20,346 nt of DNA, from the NCBI GenBank assembly GCA_019412865.1, contig DXOJ01000036.1, positions 1 through 20,346 on the forward strand, written 5' to 3'. The notes under the pieces were generated by a model that saw only the letters and a program-made list of their open reading frames with translations, was not told the DNA's origin and did no database searches. Position 1 is the first letter of the stretch. Each line of letters starts with the position of its first letter. The position numbers and the translations under genes were made by a program. Source of the DNA: Bacteroides sp. (GTDB lineage Bacteria > Bacteroidota > Bacteroidia > Bacteroidales > Bacteroidaceae). Below are positions 1 to 8,312 of this stretch, one piece after another.

Positions 1-70
1 CAACTGAATATTAACTTTAGTCATTATGCTGCTTAATTTTGATTAGTTACTTATCCATGTTGTTTTAGTA

Positions 71-1219
71 TTACATTTCAAAATTTCCCTTACGTATCAC
101 GATGCCTTCATGCATCATTTCCGCACCACGAGCGTAGACACCCTGCAATTTCCATTTATCATCAAACAGCGTTATATCCGCATCCCATCCTTCCCAGAGT
201 TCTCCTTTTCCTTTCAGTTTCATTGTACGGGCAGGATTCGTTGTAATCAGGCGGAAAGCATCCGAAGGGGCAATACCTCCATCCACTATCAACCGGATTA
301 CCTGTTCCAGATTTCGATGTAAGGGTGCCACAGTATAACTGTCTTCCCCGGTAACCGGGTCTTTACGACGCACACCGGCATTACCATCCGATGAGAAAGT
401 CATACGATCAATAGATACTCCGGCATTCAATCCCTCCAATACACTTTCATAGGGTTCACAATATTTCGTTCCGCCTGTGGAAATATCGATCATTCCCCCC
501 ATACGGGCAAATTCAATTCCTTGCAAGAACAGATCGTGCGTACGTCCCATGTGGGTAGGAGAAATATAGCTGATTAATGAAGGATATTCCCGCGCTATCT
601 CAAGCAACAGATCAATGCCTCCGGGTAAAGCTCCCAAATGCACATGCATCACTCCACCCTTGGCAGAAGTAAAGCCCCCCAGACGTACTTGCTGAATGAT
701 ACGCATCAGCTCACTTTTGGTAGGATAGGAACTACGGTCATCGCTTATAGCTATCTTACAGCCGATCACTTTATCAATGAAAATCAAATCATTGGCAATA
801 CAATCTGTCAATGTAGGAGTGGGAAGTCCATAGTAGCCGGTAAGCATATAAGCTGATATACCGTCCATGCATAGTGCTTTTGTTTTAGCATAAAGTGCCG
901 GTAATTGCTTCACGAAGCCATCGGTTCCCAATAGTCCGACTACCGTAGTCGTTCCACAAGCCAGTAAACGGCTAAGCGGCACTTCAGGAGCCAGAGAGAA
1001 ATATCCGGTTTGTCCGCCTCCGCCAATGATATGTACGTGTTGGTCGATACAGCCGGGAGCAGCATTCATGCCTGCTCCATCGATCACTTCTACTTCTATT
1101 CCACGAATATCGATATGGGGTGCGATACAAGCAATCTTTTCACCACAAATAAGCAGGTCGTTCATCCCCTTGTCTTCAGGAGCATAAAGATGTATATTTT
1201 GAATCAGTTTGAACATCAT
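71..1219 (-). CDS. iadA: Isoaspartyl (beta-aspartyl) dipeptidase, M38 amidohydrolase family
   Basis: This 382-residue enzyme should hydrolyse isoaspartyl dipeptides left when damaged proteins are degraded, releasing aspartate in the cytoplasm. It aligns from memory along its whole length with E. coli IadA. The dinuclear zinc ligands are visible: H61 and H63 in DQHVH, K155 in CKIAISDDR (the lysine carboxylated in the family), H194, H223 in SPTHMGR and D288 in SSDGN. Y130, R162 and R226 match substrate-contact residues. Two positions differ: the Glu after GGGG in E. coli (E77) is Gln here (Q70), and the Ser four residues after the catalytic Asp is Gly (G292). The gene starts 15 bp after the dcuC stop codon, so the two are probably one operon that pairs dipeptide hydrolysis with a carrier for a C4 acid. 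Family assignment is secure; full activity is less certain because of Q70. Confidence 0.93.
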   Translation of the reverse strand: MMFKLIQNIHLYAPEDKGMNDLLICGEKIACIAPHIDIRGIEVEVIDGAGMNAAPGCIDQHVHIIGGGGQTGYFSLAPEVPLSRLLACGTTTVVGLLGTDGFVKQLPALYAKTKALCMDGISAYMLTGYYGLPTPTLTDCIANDLIFIDKVIGCKIAISDDRSSYPTKSELMRIIQQVRLGGFTSAKGGVMHVHLGALPGGIDLLLEIAREYPSLISYISPTHMGRTHDLFLQGIEFARMGGMIDISTGGTKYCEPYESVLEGLNAGVSIDRMTFSSDGNAGVRRKDPVTGEDSYTVAPLHRNLEQVIRLIVDGGIAPSDAFRLITTNPARTMKLKGKGELWEGWDADITLFDDKWKLQGVYARGAEMMHEGIVIRKGNFEM

Positions 1220-1234
1220 AATCAGTATTACTTG

Positions 1235-2614
1235 TTAAATAAAAAAGTGAATAACTATCATGGCAATCAGTGTGATTGTCAGCGGAATGATATTGCGTTT
1301 GGCCAAATCGGTAGCCGATACACCAGCGATCTCCGAGATAGCAATAATCACACCGGCAATAGGTGACGCCGCCCGTCCCATGCTCGATGCTAATTGCATA
1401 GGCAATATCATATCCACGGGTGCCATACCGACTTTGGTAGCGATTGACGGAACCAGCGGGCCAAACGAGAAGAAAGAAGCATTGCCACTTCCCATCAGGA
1501 TGGCAGCCAGGAAAAGAATCAGGATAATGACAATAGAAACCAAAGTTCCAGAGAATCCCAGACTGGTGCATCCTTCGACCAACGCATCAATGAAGCCAAG
1601 ACTAATTAATCCCTTAGAGAAGATTTCTGCTGCAACAATCAGTGTCACCACATTGGTAAATACCTTACCCATCCCTTCCCAGAATGATTTCATAGTCACA
1701 AAAACCGCTTTAAAGGAACGAAGCCGTATCAACTCGAACAACATGGAAACTGCCAAAGAGACGAACATTGCCGTAGTGGTATCCAACTCGATCGGAGGAT
1801 CGAACAAGTGTACATACTTCGAGAATATGATTAACAGGAACAATGGCAACACTGGCAAAATCGCATAAATCAAAGGAATATCTACCTTGAAATCTTTCGT
1901 ATCCACCATTTCAGGCTGTGTACGTCCAGACTGGCGATCCTTGCGGTCAAAATAACGATTGGTGAGATAGTAAACAATCATTAGCAAAATAGTAAGCGGA
2001 ATGGCCAGCGGAAGCTGGTGTTCAACAAAGTACAGCATATTATTTTGACCGACAAGTTCCGCCGCCCGGGCAGTATTGGCCGAACCGGGGCCCATATCAA
2101 AAATGGTACAAGCAGAAATAACAGATACTGCCGTCAAACGACTCACTCCCAAGCCTACCAAAATAGGAAAGATAGAAGCGACCAGCAACAGTCCAAGTCC
2201 CGTTGCGCTCGGTGTGCAGATGAAAAGCATTTGCCCGATAGGAATGACAATGGAAGCAGCGATATAAGGAAATTTCTTGAATATGGCCAGCGGTTGCATA
2301 GACACATATACCAATGCATCACTAGCCTTTATCTTTTTCATGTAAGCTACATAACCTCCAATAGTCATAATCATCAAACCGACACGAAGCATATTCGATG
2401 AAAAAGTTTCTTTGATAATCCGGAAGAGATCGAAAACTGGCGTCCCCGTTGTTTCAGTCAGACTTAGCGAATGCATACCAAGCAGCATACTAAGTGCCAA
2501 CATCAGAATTCCGGCTACCATCAATACTCCCTGCGGATTATTCTTTTTCATTAGCCAATAAGCCACCAATACAATTACCTGTAAGGCTATAAATGCACCT
2601 ATATATATCATCAT
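1235..2614 (-). CDS. dcuC: DcuC-family anaerobic C4-dicarboxylate carrier
   Basis: A 459-residue, strongly hydrophobic inner-membrane protein with roughly a dozen predicted membrane segments. It starts with a segment at about residues 3-23 (IYIGAFIALQVIVLVAYWLM) and ends in a hydrophobic helix that closes with HFFI. Length and sequence character fit the DcuC family, which exchanges or exports succinate, fumarate, aspartate or malate during anaerobic growth. Segments such as MGSGNASFFSFGPLVPSIA and SSMGRAASPIAGVI look like the conserved Gly/Ser/Pro-rich re-entrant parts of this transporter group. The start lies 17 bp downstream of the leucine-rich-repeat lipoprotein gene and the stop lies 15 bp upstream of iadA, so all three are probably on one mRNA. 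Substrate is inferred; aspartate or succinate is likely given the neighbouring isoaspartyl dipeptidase, but a peptide or amino-acid substrate is possible. Confidence 0.85.
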   Translation of the reverse strand: MMIYIGAFIALQVIVLVAYWLMKKNNPQGVLMVAGILMLALSMLLGMHSLSLTETTGTPVFDLFRIIKETFSSNMLRVGLMIMTIGGYVAYMKKIKASDALVYVSMQPLAIFKKFPYIAASIVIPIGQMLFICTPSATGLGLLLVASIFPILVGLGVSRLTAVSVISACTIFDMGPGSANTARAAELVGQNNMLYFVEHQLPLAIPLTILLMIVYYLTNRYFDRKDRQSGRTQPEMVDTKDFKVDIPLIYAILPVLPLFLLIIFSKYVHLFDPPIELDTTTAMFVSLAVSMLFELIRLRSFKAVFVTMKSFWEGMGKVFTNVVTLIVAAEIFSKGLISLGFIDALVEGCTSLGFSGTLVSIVIILILFLAAILMGSGNASFFSFGPLVPSIATKVGMAPVDMILPMQLASSMGRAASPIAGVIIAISEIAGVSATDLAKRNIIPLTITLIAMIVIHFFI

Positions 2615-2631
2615 AGTATCCTTTATTTGAA

Positions 2632-4047
2632 TTATTCAGCTTCTACGCCTTTATTTTTAGTAGTAGTCAAATTATTAAATATTCCTGCCGGAATCCTGAA
2701 GTTTGCACCAGGATTACCACTTAAGTCGAGTTCTGTTAGCTTAACCAGATTCGTCACATTGATTGCCTCCAGTTTATTATTTTTCAGATTAAGAGTCTCC
2801 AGATTGGATGTATATGAAAGATTAATAGACGACAACGTGCCATATCCACTTTTCGTACTACCATTACAGTTCAGAATACGTAATTTGGGACTACCACTCA
2901 AATCCAATGAGCCAACTCCTGCCGTGTTCACTTGCAAGACTTCCAAATTGCTAAGTCCAGTAATCGGAAGTGCCTCGGTAAACTTATTTGACGTAGCTGT
3001 AAATTCAACCAATCCTGTAAAGAACTGTAATCCATCTGCAGAACTTATCAAAGTTTCCGCAGTTGTTAAACCAGCAGCTTGTAATTCAGTAATCGTGTCC
3101 TTCATTTTATTGACATTCACAGAAGTGACAGTAGCTGCAATTGTCTTATCCAATTGATATTCATTTCCCTCTTTCACAACAAGTCCTTGTGGCAACTTGC
3201 CAGCTGTTGTCGATAGATAATAAAGATACTCTCCAAAAGCCTGATCCGGGATCGTGAACAATTCACCGTCTTCATCGCCTCCTCCTTCAGAGTCAGCCAC
3301 CACTCCGACAGCAGTAGTCAATTGGTTCATTAAATCCTCCGGAATAGCAAAAGGAGCAGCCGGGTTATTACTCAAATCAAGTTCTTTCAATGCTGAATAG
3401 TTTGAAGGAAGAGTAAACCCATTCTCCTGAAGATTCTGGTTCTTTAAATAAATATGTTCTATCACATTATTATTTGCGAAGCTAATTGTCGAAAGTTTGG
3501 TAGACGTATCGGTAGTAGTGTTCCCACCATAACGAAAGCGAACGAGTTTAGTGTTCTGTGATAAGTCCAGTGTTGCAACGCAGTTGTTGTTCATCTCAAC
3601 CGTTTCAAGTTGGGTCAATGCGGTCAGGTCCATACGTTCCACTGAATTGGAGGTGATCTTCAATGTCTTTAGAGCGGTAAAGAACTGCAAACCGTCCATA
3701 TCTACAATTTTCACTGCAGCCGTAGCCAACCCTGCACTCTCCAATTTAGATATCTGCGCATCGTTTTTTACCAGATAGAGGTTTTCCACGGTAGCGGCTT
3801 TTTGGGTGTTCAGATAGAATTTGCCATTTTCCGCAACAGCCATTTCATAAGGAAGCTTGTTTTCGTCTGTACGGCTACAGTTATAAACAAGGTATTCTCC
3901 CAACGCACGATCCTTAATTTCATAAAGGTCTTGTTCACCATCTCCCTGTATATCTTCCACATCATTTGTGGTACAAGATGAGAGTCCTCCAAGCAATAAT
4001 GCCATGCAAAACATTGCAGTAGTCATCGGTTTGTTCATTCGCATCAT
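2632..4047 (-). CDS. Leucine-rich-repeat lipoprotein with two tandem copies of one module
   Basis: This 471-residue protein has a lipoprotein signal peptide (about residues 1-24, lipobox GLSSC, lipidated C25). The acidic stretch after the Cys (TTNDVEDIQGDGE) is suggestive of the Bacteroides surface-export signal, so it may sit on the cell surface. The mature protein holds two copies of a ~200-residue module, about 41-248 and 263-463. Each opens with a segment like IxDxAxGEYLxY and contains DGLQFFTxL, followed by leucine-rich repeats of the form LxxLDLSxNxxL. An acidic linker, SEGGGDEDGE, separates them. Repeats like these usually bind proteins or glycans, but no ligand can be named. The start could also be the third Met, at 4038, which gives the more typical signal MNKPMTTAMF. 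It is the first gene of the probable operon with dcuC and iadA. Confidence 0.85.
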   Translation of the reverse strand: MMRMNKPMTTAMFCMALLLGGLSSCTTNDVEDIQGDGEQDLYEIKDRALGEYLVYNCSRTDENKLPYEMAVAENGKFYLNTQKAATVENLYLVKNDAQISKLESAGLATAAVKIVDMDGLQFFTALKTLKITSNSVERMDLTALTQLETVEMNNNCVATLDLSQNTKLVRFRYGGNTTTDTSTKLSTISFANNNVIEHIYLKNQNLQENGFTLPSNYSALKELDLSNNPAAPFAIPEDLMNQLTTAVGVVADSEGGGDEDGELFTIPDQAFGEYLYYLSTTAGKLPQGLVVKEGNEYQLDKTIAATVTSVNVNKMKDTITELQAAGLTTAETLISSADGLQFFTGLVEFTATSNKFTEALPITGLSNLEVLQVNTAGVGSLDLSGSPKLRILNCNGSTKSGYGTLSSINLSYTSNLETLNLKNNKLEAINVTNLVKLTELDLSGNPGANFRIPAGIFNNLTTTKNKGVEAE

Positions 4048-4052
4048 AATTT

Positions 4053-4060
4053 CAAAAGTA
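4053..4060 (-). promoter_or_regulatory. Weak -7-like element before the LRR lipoprotein gene
   Basis: On the minus strand these bases read TACTTTTG, a match to TAnnTTTG. It lies only six bases before the first ATG, so a transcript from it would start near 4047 and would favour the later ATG at 4038. No clear -33 element is seen. Low confidence. Confidence 0.25.
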
Positions 4061-4231
4061 TTGGTTTTGAGCGTAAAAGTAACATTAACGAGTAAACGAA
4101 AAGATTAATACAGACCTTAACAAAAGATTAATATTGCAAATAAAGCGCCTTTTTTTGTATTTTCCTCTTTCTACTGATGAATATAACTCTAAAAATGGGA
4201 AAATACTCCGCTTGTTGCCCGAATTATTATC

Positions 4232-4239
4232 TACCTTTG
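4232..4239 (+). promoter_or_regulatory. Bacteroides-type -7 promoter element for the GT51 gene
   Basis: TACCTTTG matches TAnnTTTG and lies 28 bp before the ATG at 4268. TTG triplets at 4212-4217 could serve as the -33 element, although the spacing (14-17 bp) is shorter than the usual 19-21. Expected transcript start is near 4245, giving a short leader containing the A/G-rich AAGAAAAAGAAG. Confidence 0.5.
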
Positions 4240-4267
4240 CAGCGATTATCATATCAAGAAAAAGAAG

Positions 4268-6217
4268 ATGGAAACGTCCAGCAAAAAAAGAATTATCATT
4301 CTATCGGCTACCGGTATCTTGCTTACCAGCCTTATTTGTCTCTTTGCATTCCGCAATGTCATTTTATGCCATATCGTTGACAAACGAACTACACGTGCCG
4401 AACAAACATACGGTCTACAAATTCATTATCAGGAGTTACGAATGAAAGGCTGCAATGAAGTGGCTTTACAAGGACTTTCTATTGTTCCCAACCAACGGGA
4501 TACCCTCCTGACATTACAATCCGTCAATGTAAAACTAAGTTTTTGGGAATTACTAAAAGGAGAAATCGAAGTACGGAATGTGCTTATGAATGGCCTGGCA
4601 ATCAACTTCATCAAGCATGATAGCATAGCTAACTACGATTTCCTGTTCTTTAAACGGCAACAAGAAGCAGAACCCCAACCTGTCATAGAAAGTGACTATG
4701 CCAACCGTATTGACCGGATATTAAACCTCATTTACGGTTTCCTGCCTGAAAACGGGCAACTCAGTCAAATCAATATAACCGAACGTAAAGATAGTAATTT
4801 CGTTGCAGTCAACATTCCTTCTTTTATTATTGAGAACAATCATTTCCAATCAACCATTCAGATAAAAGAAGATACACTTCCTCAACAACTATGGGAAGCG
4901 ACCGGCGAACTAAACAGAAGAGACTATACATTAAAAGCATCTCTCTTTGCCCCGGAAAAAAGAAAAATCTCACTACCTTATATTACCCGCCGTTTTGGAG
5001 CAGAAGTCACTTTCGACACCCTATCTTATAATATGACTAAAGATAAGCGTGCATCCAATCAACTGCTCCTCAAAGGAAAAGCGAGAGTGAACGGACTTGA
5101 CGTATTTCATAAAGCCCTCTCTCCTGAAGTAATTCATCTCGATCGTGGACAACTCTGTTACGAGATGAACATTAGCGGGCACTCACTCGAGCTGGATAGT
5201 ACGACCATTGTTGATTTCAACAAACTCCAGTTTCATCCTTATCTGCGAGCCGAGAAAGAGAAAGGAAACTGGCATTTCACTGCTGCGGTCAACAAATCCT
5301 GGTTTCCGGCAGATGATCTGTTCAGCTCTCTCCCCAAAGGATTATTCAGCAATCTGGAAGGCATCAAGACAAGTGGCGAATTGGCCTATCATTTTCTATT
5401 AGATATTGATTTTTCACAATTGGATAGTCTCAAACTGGAATCCGAACTGAAAGAGAAAGACTTCCGCATCACAAGCTATGGGGCCACTTCACTCTCCAAA
5501 ATGTCCGGCGAGTTCATTTATACAGCTTATGAGAACGGAATACCGGTACGGACTTTTCCTATTGGCCCTTCGTGCGAACACTTTACACCATTGGATAGCA
5601 TTTCACCCATCCTAAGAATGTCCGTTATGCAAAGTGAAGACGGAGCATTCTTTTACCATCGCGGTTTCCTGCCCGACGCCCTACGGGAAGCATTGATTTA
5701 CGACCTGCAAGTGAAACGCTTTGCACGTGGAGGAAGCACAATCACCATGCAACTCGTAAAAAATGTATTCCTGAACCGTAATAAGAACTTTGCGCGTAAA
5801 TTGGAAGAGGCATTGATTGTATGGCTAATAGAAAATGAAAGATTAACTTCTAAAGAACGCATGTACGAAGTATATCTGAACATTGTTGAATGGGGACCGC
5901 TCGTTTATGGTATTCAGGAAGCTTCTGCTTATTATTTCAATAAACGCCCTTCACAACTGAACACGGAAGAAAGTATTTTCCTGGCTTCCATTATCCCGAA
6001 GCCCAAGCATTTCCGCAGCTCTTTTGCTGAAGGCGGACAGTTAAAGGAGAATATGGAAGGCTATTATAAGTTGATTGCCAAGCGGCTTGCACAGAAAGGA
6101 GTAATAAGTGAAATCGAGGCGGATAGTATCCGCCCCGATATCCAAGTTACGGGCGCTGCCCGGAATAGTCTAGCCGGTGAAAACCCGGAGTCTAGTTCTC
6201 CTTCCGCTGAGGAGTAA
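4268..6217 (+). CDS. Membrane-anchored monofunctional peptidoglycan glycosyltransferase (GT51) with AsmA-like N-terminal region
   Basis: A 649-residue protein expected to polymerise lipid II into glycan strands on the periplasmic side of the inner membrane. One membrane anchor is visible at about residues 9-29. The GT51 domain fills about residues 440-600 and keeps its motifs: EDGAFFYHRG with catalytic E457, GGSTITMQLVKN (488-499), RKLEEA, and ERMYEVYLNIVEWG. No transpeptidase domain follows, unlike class A penicillin-binding proteins, so it resembles MtgA in activity. The difference is size: E. coli MtgA is about 240 residues, whereas here about 400 residues lie between anchor and enzyme. 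That region (for example LTLQSVNVKLSFWELLKGEI) resembles the AsmA/DUF748 group of bridge-like envelope proteins; this is a pattern-based inference. The C-terminus (ENPESSSPSAEE) is low complexity. It converges on the next gene with 30 bp between stops. Confidence 0.88.
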   Translation: METSSKKRIIILSATGILLTSLICLFAFRNVILCHIVDKRTTRAEQTYGLQIHYQELRMKGCNEVALQGLSIVPNQRDTLLTLQSVNVKLSFWELLKGEIEVRNVLMNGLAINFIKHDSIANYDFLFFKRQQEAEPQPVIESDYANRIDRILNLIYGFLPENGQLSQINITERKDSNFVAVNIPSFIIENNHFQSTIQIKEDTLPQQLWEATGELNRRDYTLKASLFAPEKRKISLPYITRRFGAEVTFDTLSYNMTKDKRASNQLLLKGKARVNGLDVFHKALSPEVIHLDRGQLCYEMNISGHSLELDSTTIVDFNKLQFHPYLRAEKEKGNWHFTAAVNKSWFPADDLFSSLPKGLFSNLEGIKTSGELAYHFLLDIDFSQLDSLKLESELKEKDFRITSYGATSLSKMSGEFIYTAYENGIPVRTFPIGPSCEHFTPLDSISPILRMSVMQSEDGAFFYHRGFLPDALREALIYDLQVKRFARGGSTITMQLVKNVFLNRNKNFARKLEEALIVWLIENERLTSKERMYEVYLNIVEWGPLVYGIQEASAYYFNKRPSQLNTEESIFLASIIPKPKHFRSSFAEGGQLKENMEGYYKLIAKRLAQKGVISEIEADSIRPDIQVTGAARNSLAGENPESSSPSAEE

Positions 6218-6247
6218 TGAGATTGATATAAATAATAAAGGAATAGG

Positions 6248-7588
6248 TTATCTTCTTGAACTGCTGCTGTTTCTTTCAGAGGAACGGGAAGAACTTTGAG
6301 TGCTATTGCTTCTCGTACTTCCGGAAGAAGAGCGTCTTTCTGTTTGTCCACTAGAAACATTGCTCCGGGTAGAGCTCGAGCTACCGCTACTCCGGTTAGA
6401 AGTGGTACTGCTGCTACGACTGGTAGTACTACCGCTACTGCGACCAGAATCACTGCGACTGGAACTACTACGATTGGAACTACCGCGACTGGAACCGGAA
6501 GAGCTATTATTTCTCTCGGAACTGTTATTTCTATTATAGGAACCACTATCGTTTCGTTTACTTGAACTTTCTCTCGAACTGCTACTTGTTTTTCCACTTT
6601 CACGATTGGAGGAACTGGAACCAGTTGAACTTCCGCTTGTTGGTCTGCGATTAGAGCTTGAAGAACCGGAACCTGTTTCCGGACGACGACCAGAATTACG
6701 ATCACTTTCTACTCTATTCGTATTCCCATTTTTATCAGGAGCAACATTGTTACCAGGTCTTCCACTTCCGGACGGTGTAGATGGTCTGACAGAAGTCGAA
6801 GGCCGATCTCCTCCAGATTCCGGACGGGGACGTGTTGACGTACCAGGTCTTGTTGTCGTTCCGGGACGAGTAGAAGTATCAGGACGAGTAGAGGTACTTG
6901 GGCGAGACGTACCAGGACGCGTTGTCGATGAACCCGGACGGGAAGAATTACCCGGACGTGTCGGTGCATTATGCGGACGAGTGGAAGTATTCGGACGGAA
7001 CCGGACAGAACCGAAATCCGAACGACGATAAGAGTGGAATACTCGCTGATCTCTCACCCGATGCGGTGCAGAATAATGGTTGAAATTAGTATATCTGCCC
7101 CGATAATAACTCACATGGTGAAAGTGTGGACGATAATGTGCTCCACAATAAGTACGGTAATGGTAAGGCACACCAAAATAAAACAAACTACGATTCGGGT
7201 AATTAACATAAACCCTGAAACTCCATTTCCCTCCGGTTACATAGATTGGCCGATAGAAATACTCGGCACCGAGGAACCGGCGATACTGTGCATCACTCAA
7301 TACCCAGCGAAGATCGTCGTTACGGATATCCAACGCTTCATAATAATCATCCAATGCCCATTCGTAACCACGTGCTACGTAATCCATAATATTACGGACA
7401 GAATAAATAAAGTCGTAATTAATTTCATACGCATCATTATATTGCTGTGTACTCAAACTCAATTCATATGCCATCTTATCGGTAAGAAAACGCGTCTCCT
7501 TACGTACCTTGCTAGTGCTCATTCCAGCCATTACGGTCATATTGGCAGTCAGACCGACAGCAAAGAGTAAAAACAGTATTCGTTTCAT
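6248..7588 (-). CDS. Secreted protein with Pro/Thr/Arg and Ser/Arg-rich low-complexity tail
   Basis: This 446-residue protein has a signal peptide (about 1-21, MKRILFLLFAVGLTANMTVMA). Residues about 22-190 look globular and are rich in Tyr, Phe, His and Arg, with segments such as LSTQQYNDAYEINYDF and LSDAQYRRFLG. From about 200 to 290 come repeats of a short Arg-Pro-Gly-Thr-Ser unit. From about 290 to the end almost every residue is Ser, Arg, Asn, Gly or Thr, which makes it very basic and surely disordered. I do not recognise a named family. Such a tail could bind anionic envelope polymers or be a target for modification, but nothing in the sequence settles that. An AGGAG ribosome-binding site lies just before the ATG, and the gene follows the lipoprotein gene by 14 bp, so it is the last gene of a three-gene envelope operon. 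Open frames on other strands here are by-products of the repetitive codons. Confidence 0.85.
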   Translation of the reverse strand: MKRILFLLFAVGLTANMTVMAGMSTSKVRKETRFLTDKMAYELSLSTQQYNDAYEINYDFIYSVRNIMDYVARGYEWALDDYYEALDIRNDDLRWVLSDAQYRRFLGAEYFYRPIYVTGGKWSFRVYVNYPNRSLFYFGVPYHYRTYCGAHYRPHFHHVSYYRGRYTNFNHYSAPHRVRDQRVFHSYRRSDFGSVRFRPNTSTRPHNAPTRPGNSSRPGSSTTRPGTSRPSTSTRPDTSTRPGTTTRPGTSTRPRPESGGDRPSTSVRPSTPSGSGRPGNNVAPDKNGNTNRVESDRNSGRRPETGSGSSSSNRRPTSGSSTGSSSSNRESGKTSSSSRESSSKRNDSGSYNRNNSSERNNSSSGSSRGSSNRSSSSRSDSGRSSGSTTSRSSSTTSNRSSGSSSSTRSNVSSGQTERRSSSGSTRSNSTQSSSRSSERNSSSSRR

Positions 7589-7602
7589 AATTCAATCTCC
7601 TA

Positions 7603-8286
7603 TCATTTATTATTCTGATGATATTCCTCAATAAACTTACGCATCTCATCTTTATATGCATTAGAAAATAAAATATCGATCACCTTATTAAAATTCCTCT
7701 TATCCCTTACATAAGGATACAGCTTCTTCATCATCTCCACCTGGTCAGGAGTATACGAAATCTCCTTCACTATTTTCACACATTGATTTGAAGTGACATC
7801 ATACGTTCTCAACATCCGATCGACAAGCTTCTTCTGGTCTTCATTCATAACCGTTATTTTGAGCTTATTGATAAATTCATCAAACTCCGGATCAGTCATC
7901 AAACGAGCTTCTTCCACCTGTTCATGATTAGGAAAGACTTCAACGGTAGTGTTCACAGCAGGCGGTACTACAACGGAATGCATCGGTGCAGGTCTGCCAT
8001 AACCTTTGAACGTATCCATACTAACCACCTTTCTATTTACAAACTGAACGATTATCGTCACAGGTTCCGAAGTAAGTACAGGCGTACCGTTATCACGATG
8101 GAATTCCCATTCTTCCATATCACCGTCAAAACGCCGGAAATCAGGTTTTCCTAAAACAGACTCTACCTGCGATTGAGTCATTCCCTGATATATACCCATC
8201 ATCTGTTTGGTAGATACATAGCTGGTAAAACAGCCACTGACCAATATTCCCAACGCCAAACACAGCATAATATGTATCTTTTTCAT
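7603..8286 (-). CDS. DUF4476 lipoprotein with SmpA/BamE-like N-terminal segment
   Basis: With the start at ATG 8286 the product is 227 residues and begins MKKIHIMLCLALGILVSGC, a clear lipoprotein signal with lipidated C19. A longer frame to 8316 would need a TTG start and adds ten residues before the signal, so I reject it. Just after the Cys, the pattern GMTQSQVESVLGKPDFRRF...WEF resembles the SmpA/OmlA (BamE-like) fold of outer-membrane assembly lipoproteins. The C-terminal ~90 residues (from FDEFINKLKITVMNEDQKK) match DUF4476, a domain of unknown function in Bacteroidetes and Myxococcota proteins; its hallmarks here are LYPYVRDKRNFNKVIDILF. The start is 26 bp after the stop of the upstream gene, which ends with the same DUF4476 domain, so the two C-terminal halves are paralogous. 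Likely an outer- or inner-membrane lipoprotein in an envelope operon. Confidence 0.85.
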   Translation of the reverse strand: MKKIHIMLCLALGILVSGCFTSYVSTKQMMGIYQGMTQSQVESVLGKPDFRRFDGDMEEWEFHRDNGTPVLTSEPVTIIVQFVNRKVVSMDTFKGYGRPAPMHSVVVPPAVNTTVEVFPNHEQVEEARLMTDPEFDEFINKLKITVMNEDQKKLVDRMLRTYDVTSNQCVKIVKEISYTPDQVEMMKKLYPYVRDKRNFNKVIDILFSNAYKDEMRKFIEEYHQNNK

Positions 8287-8312
8287 AACCGTATCGTTTT
8301 TAGTTAATAGTA

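Noticed and set aside
1176..1571. 131-codon minus-strand frame overlapping dcuC
   Set aside because: Shadow frame of the transporter; no domain and unusual amino-acid composition.
6064..7031. Long alternative frames over the Ser/Arg-rich tail on both strands
   Set aside because: Low-complexity codons leave other frames open by chance; the products are Leu/Glu, Val or Thr runs without domains.
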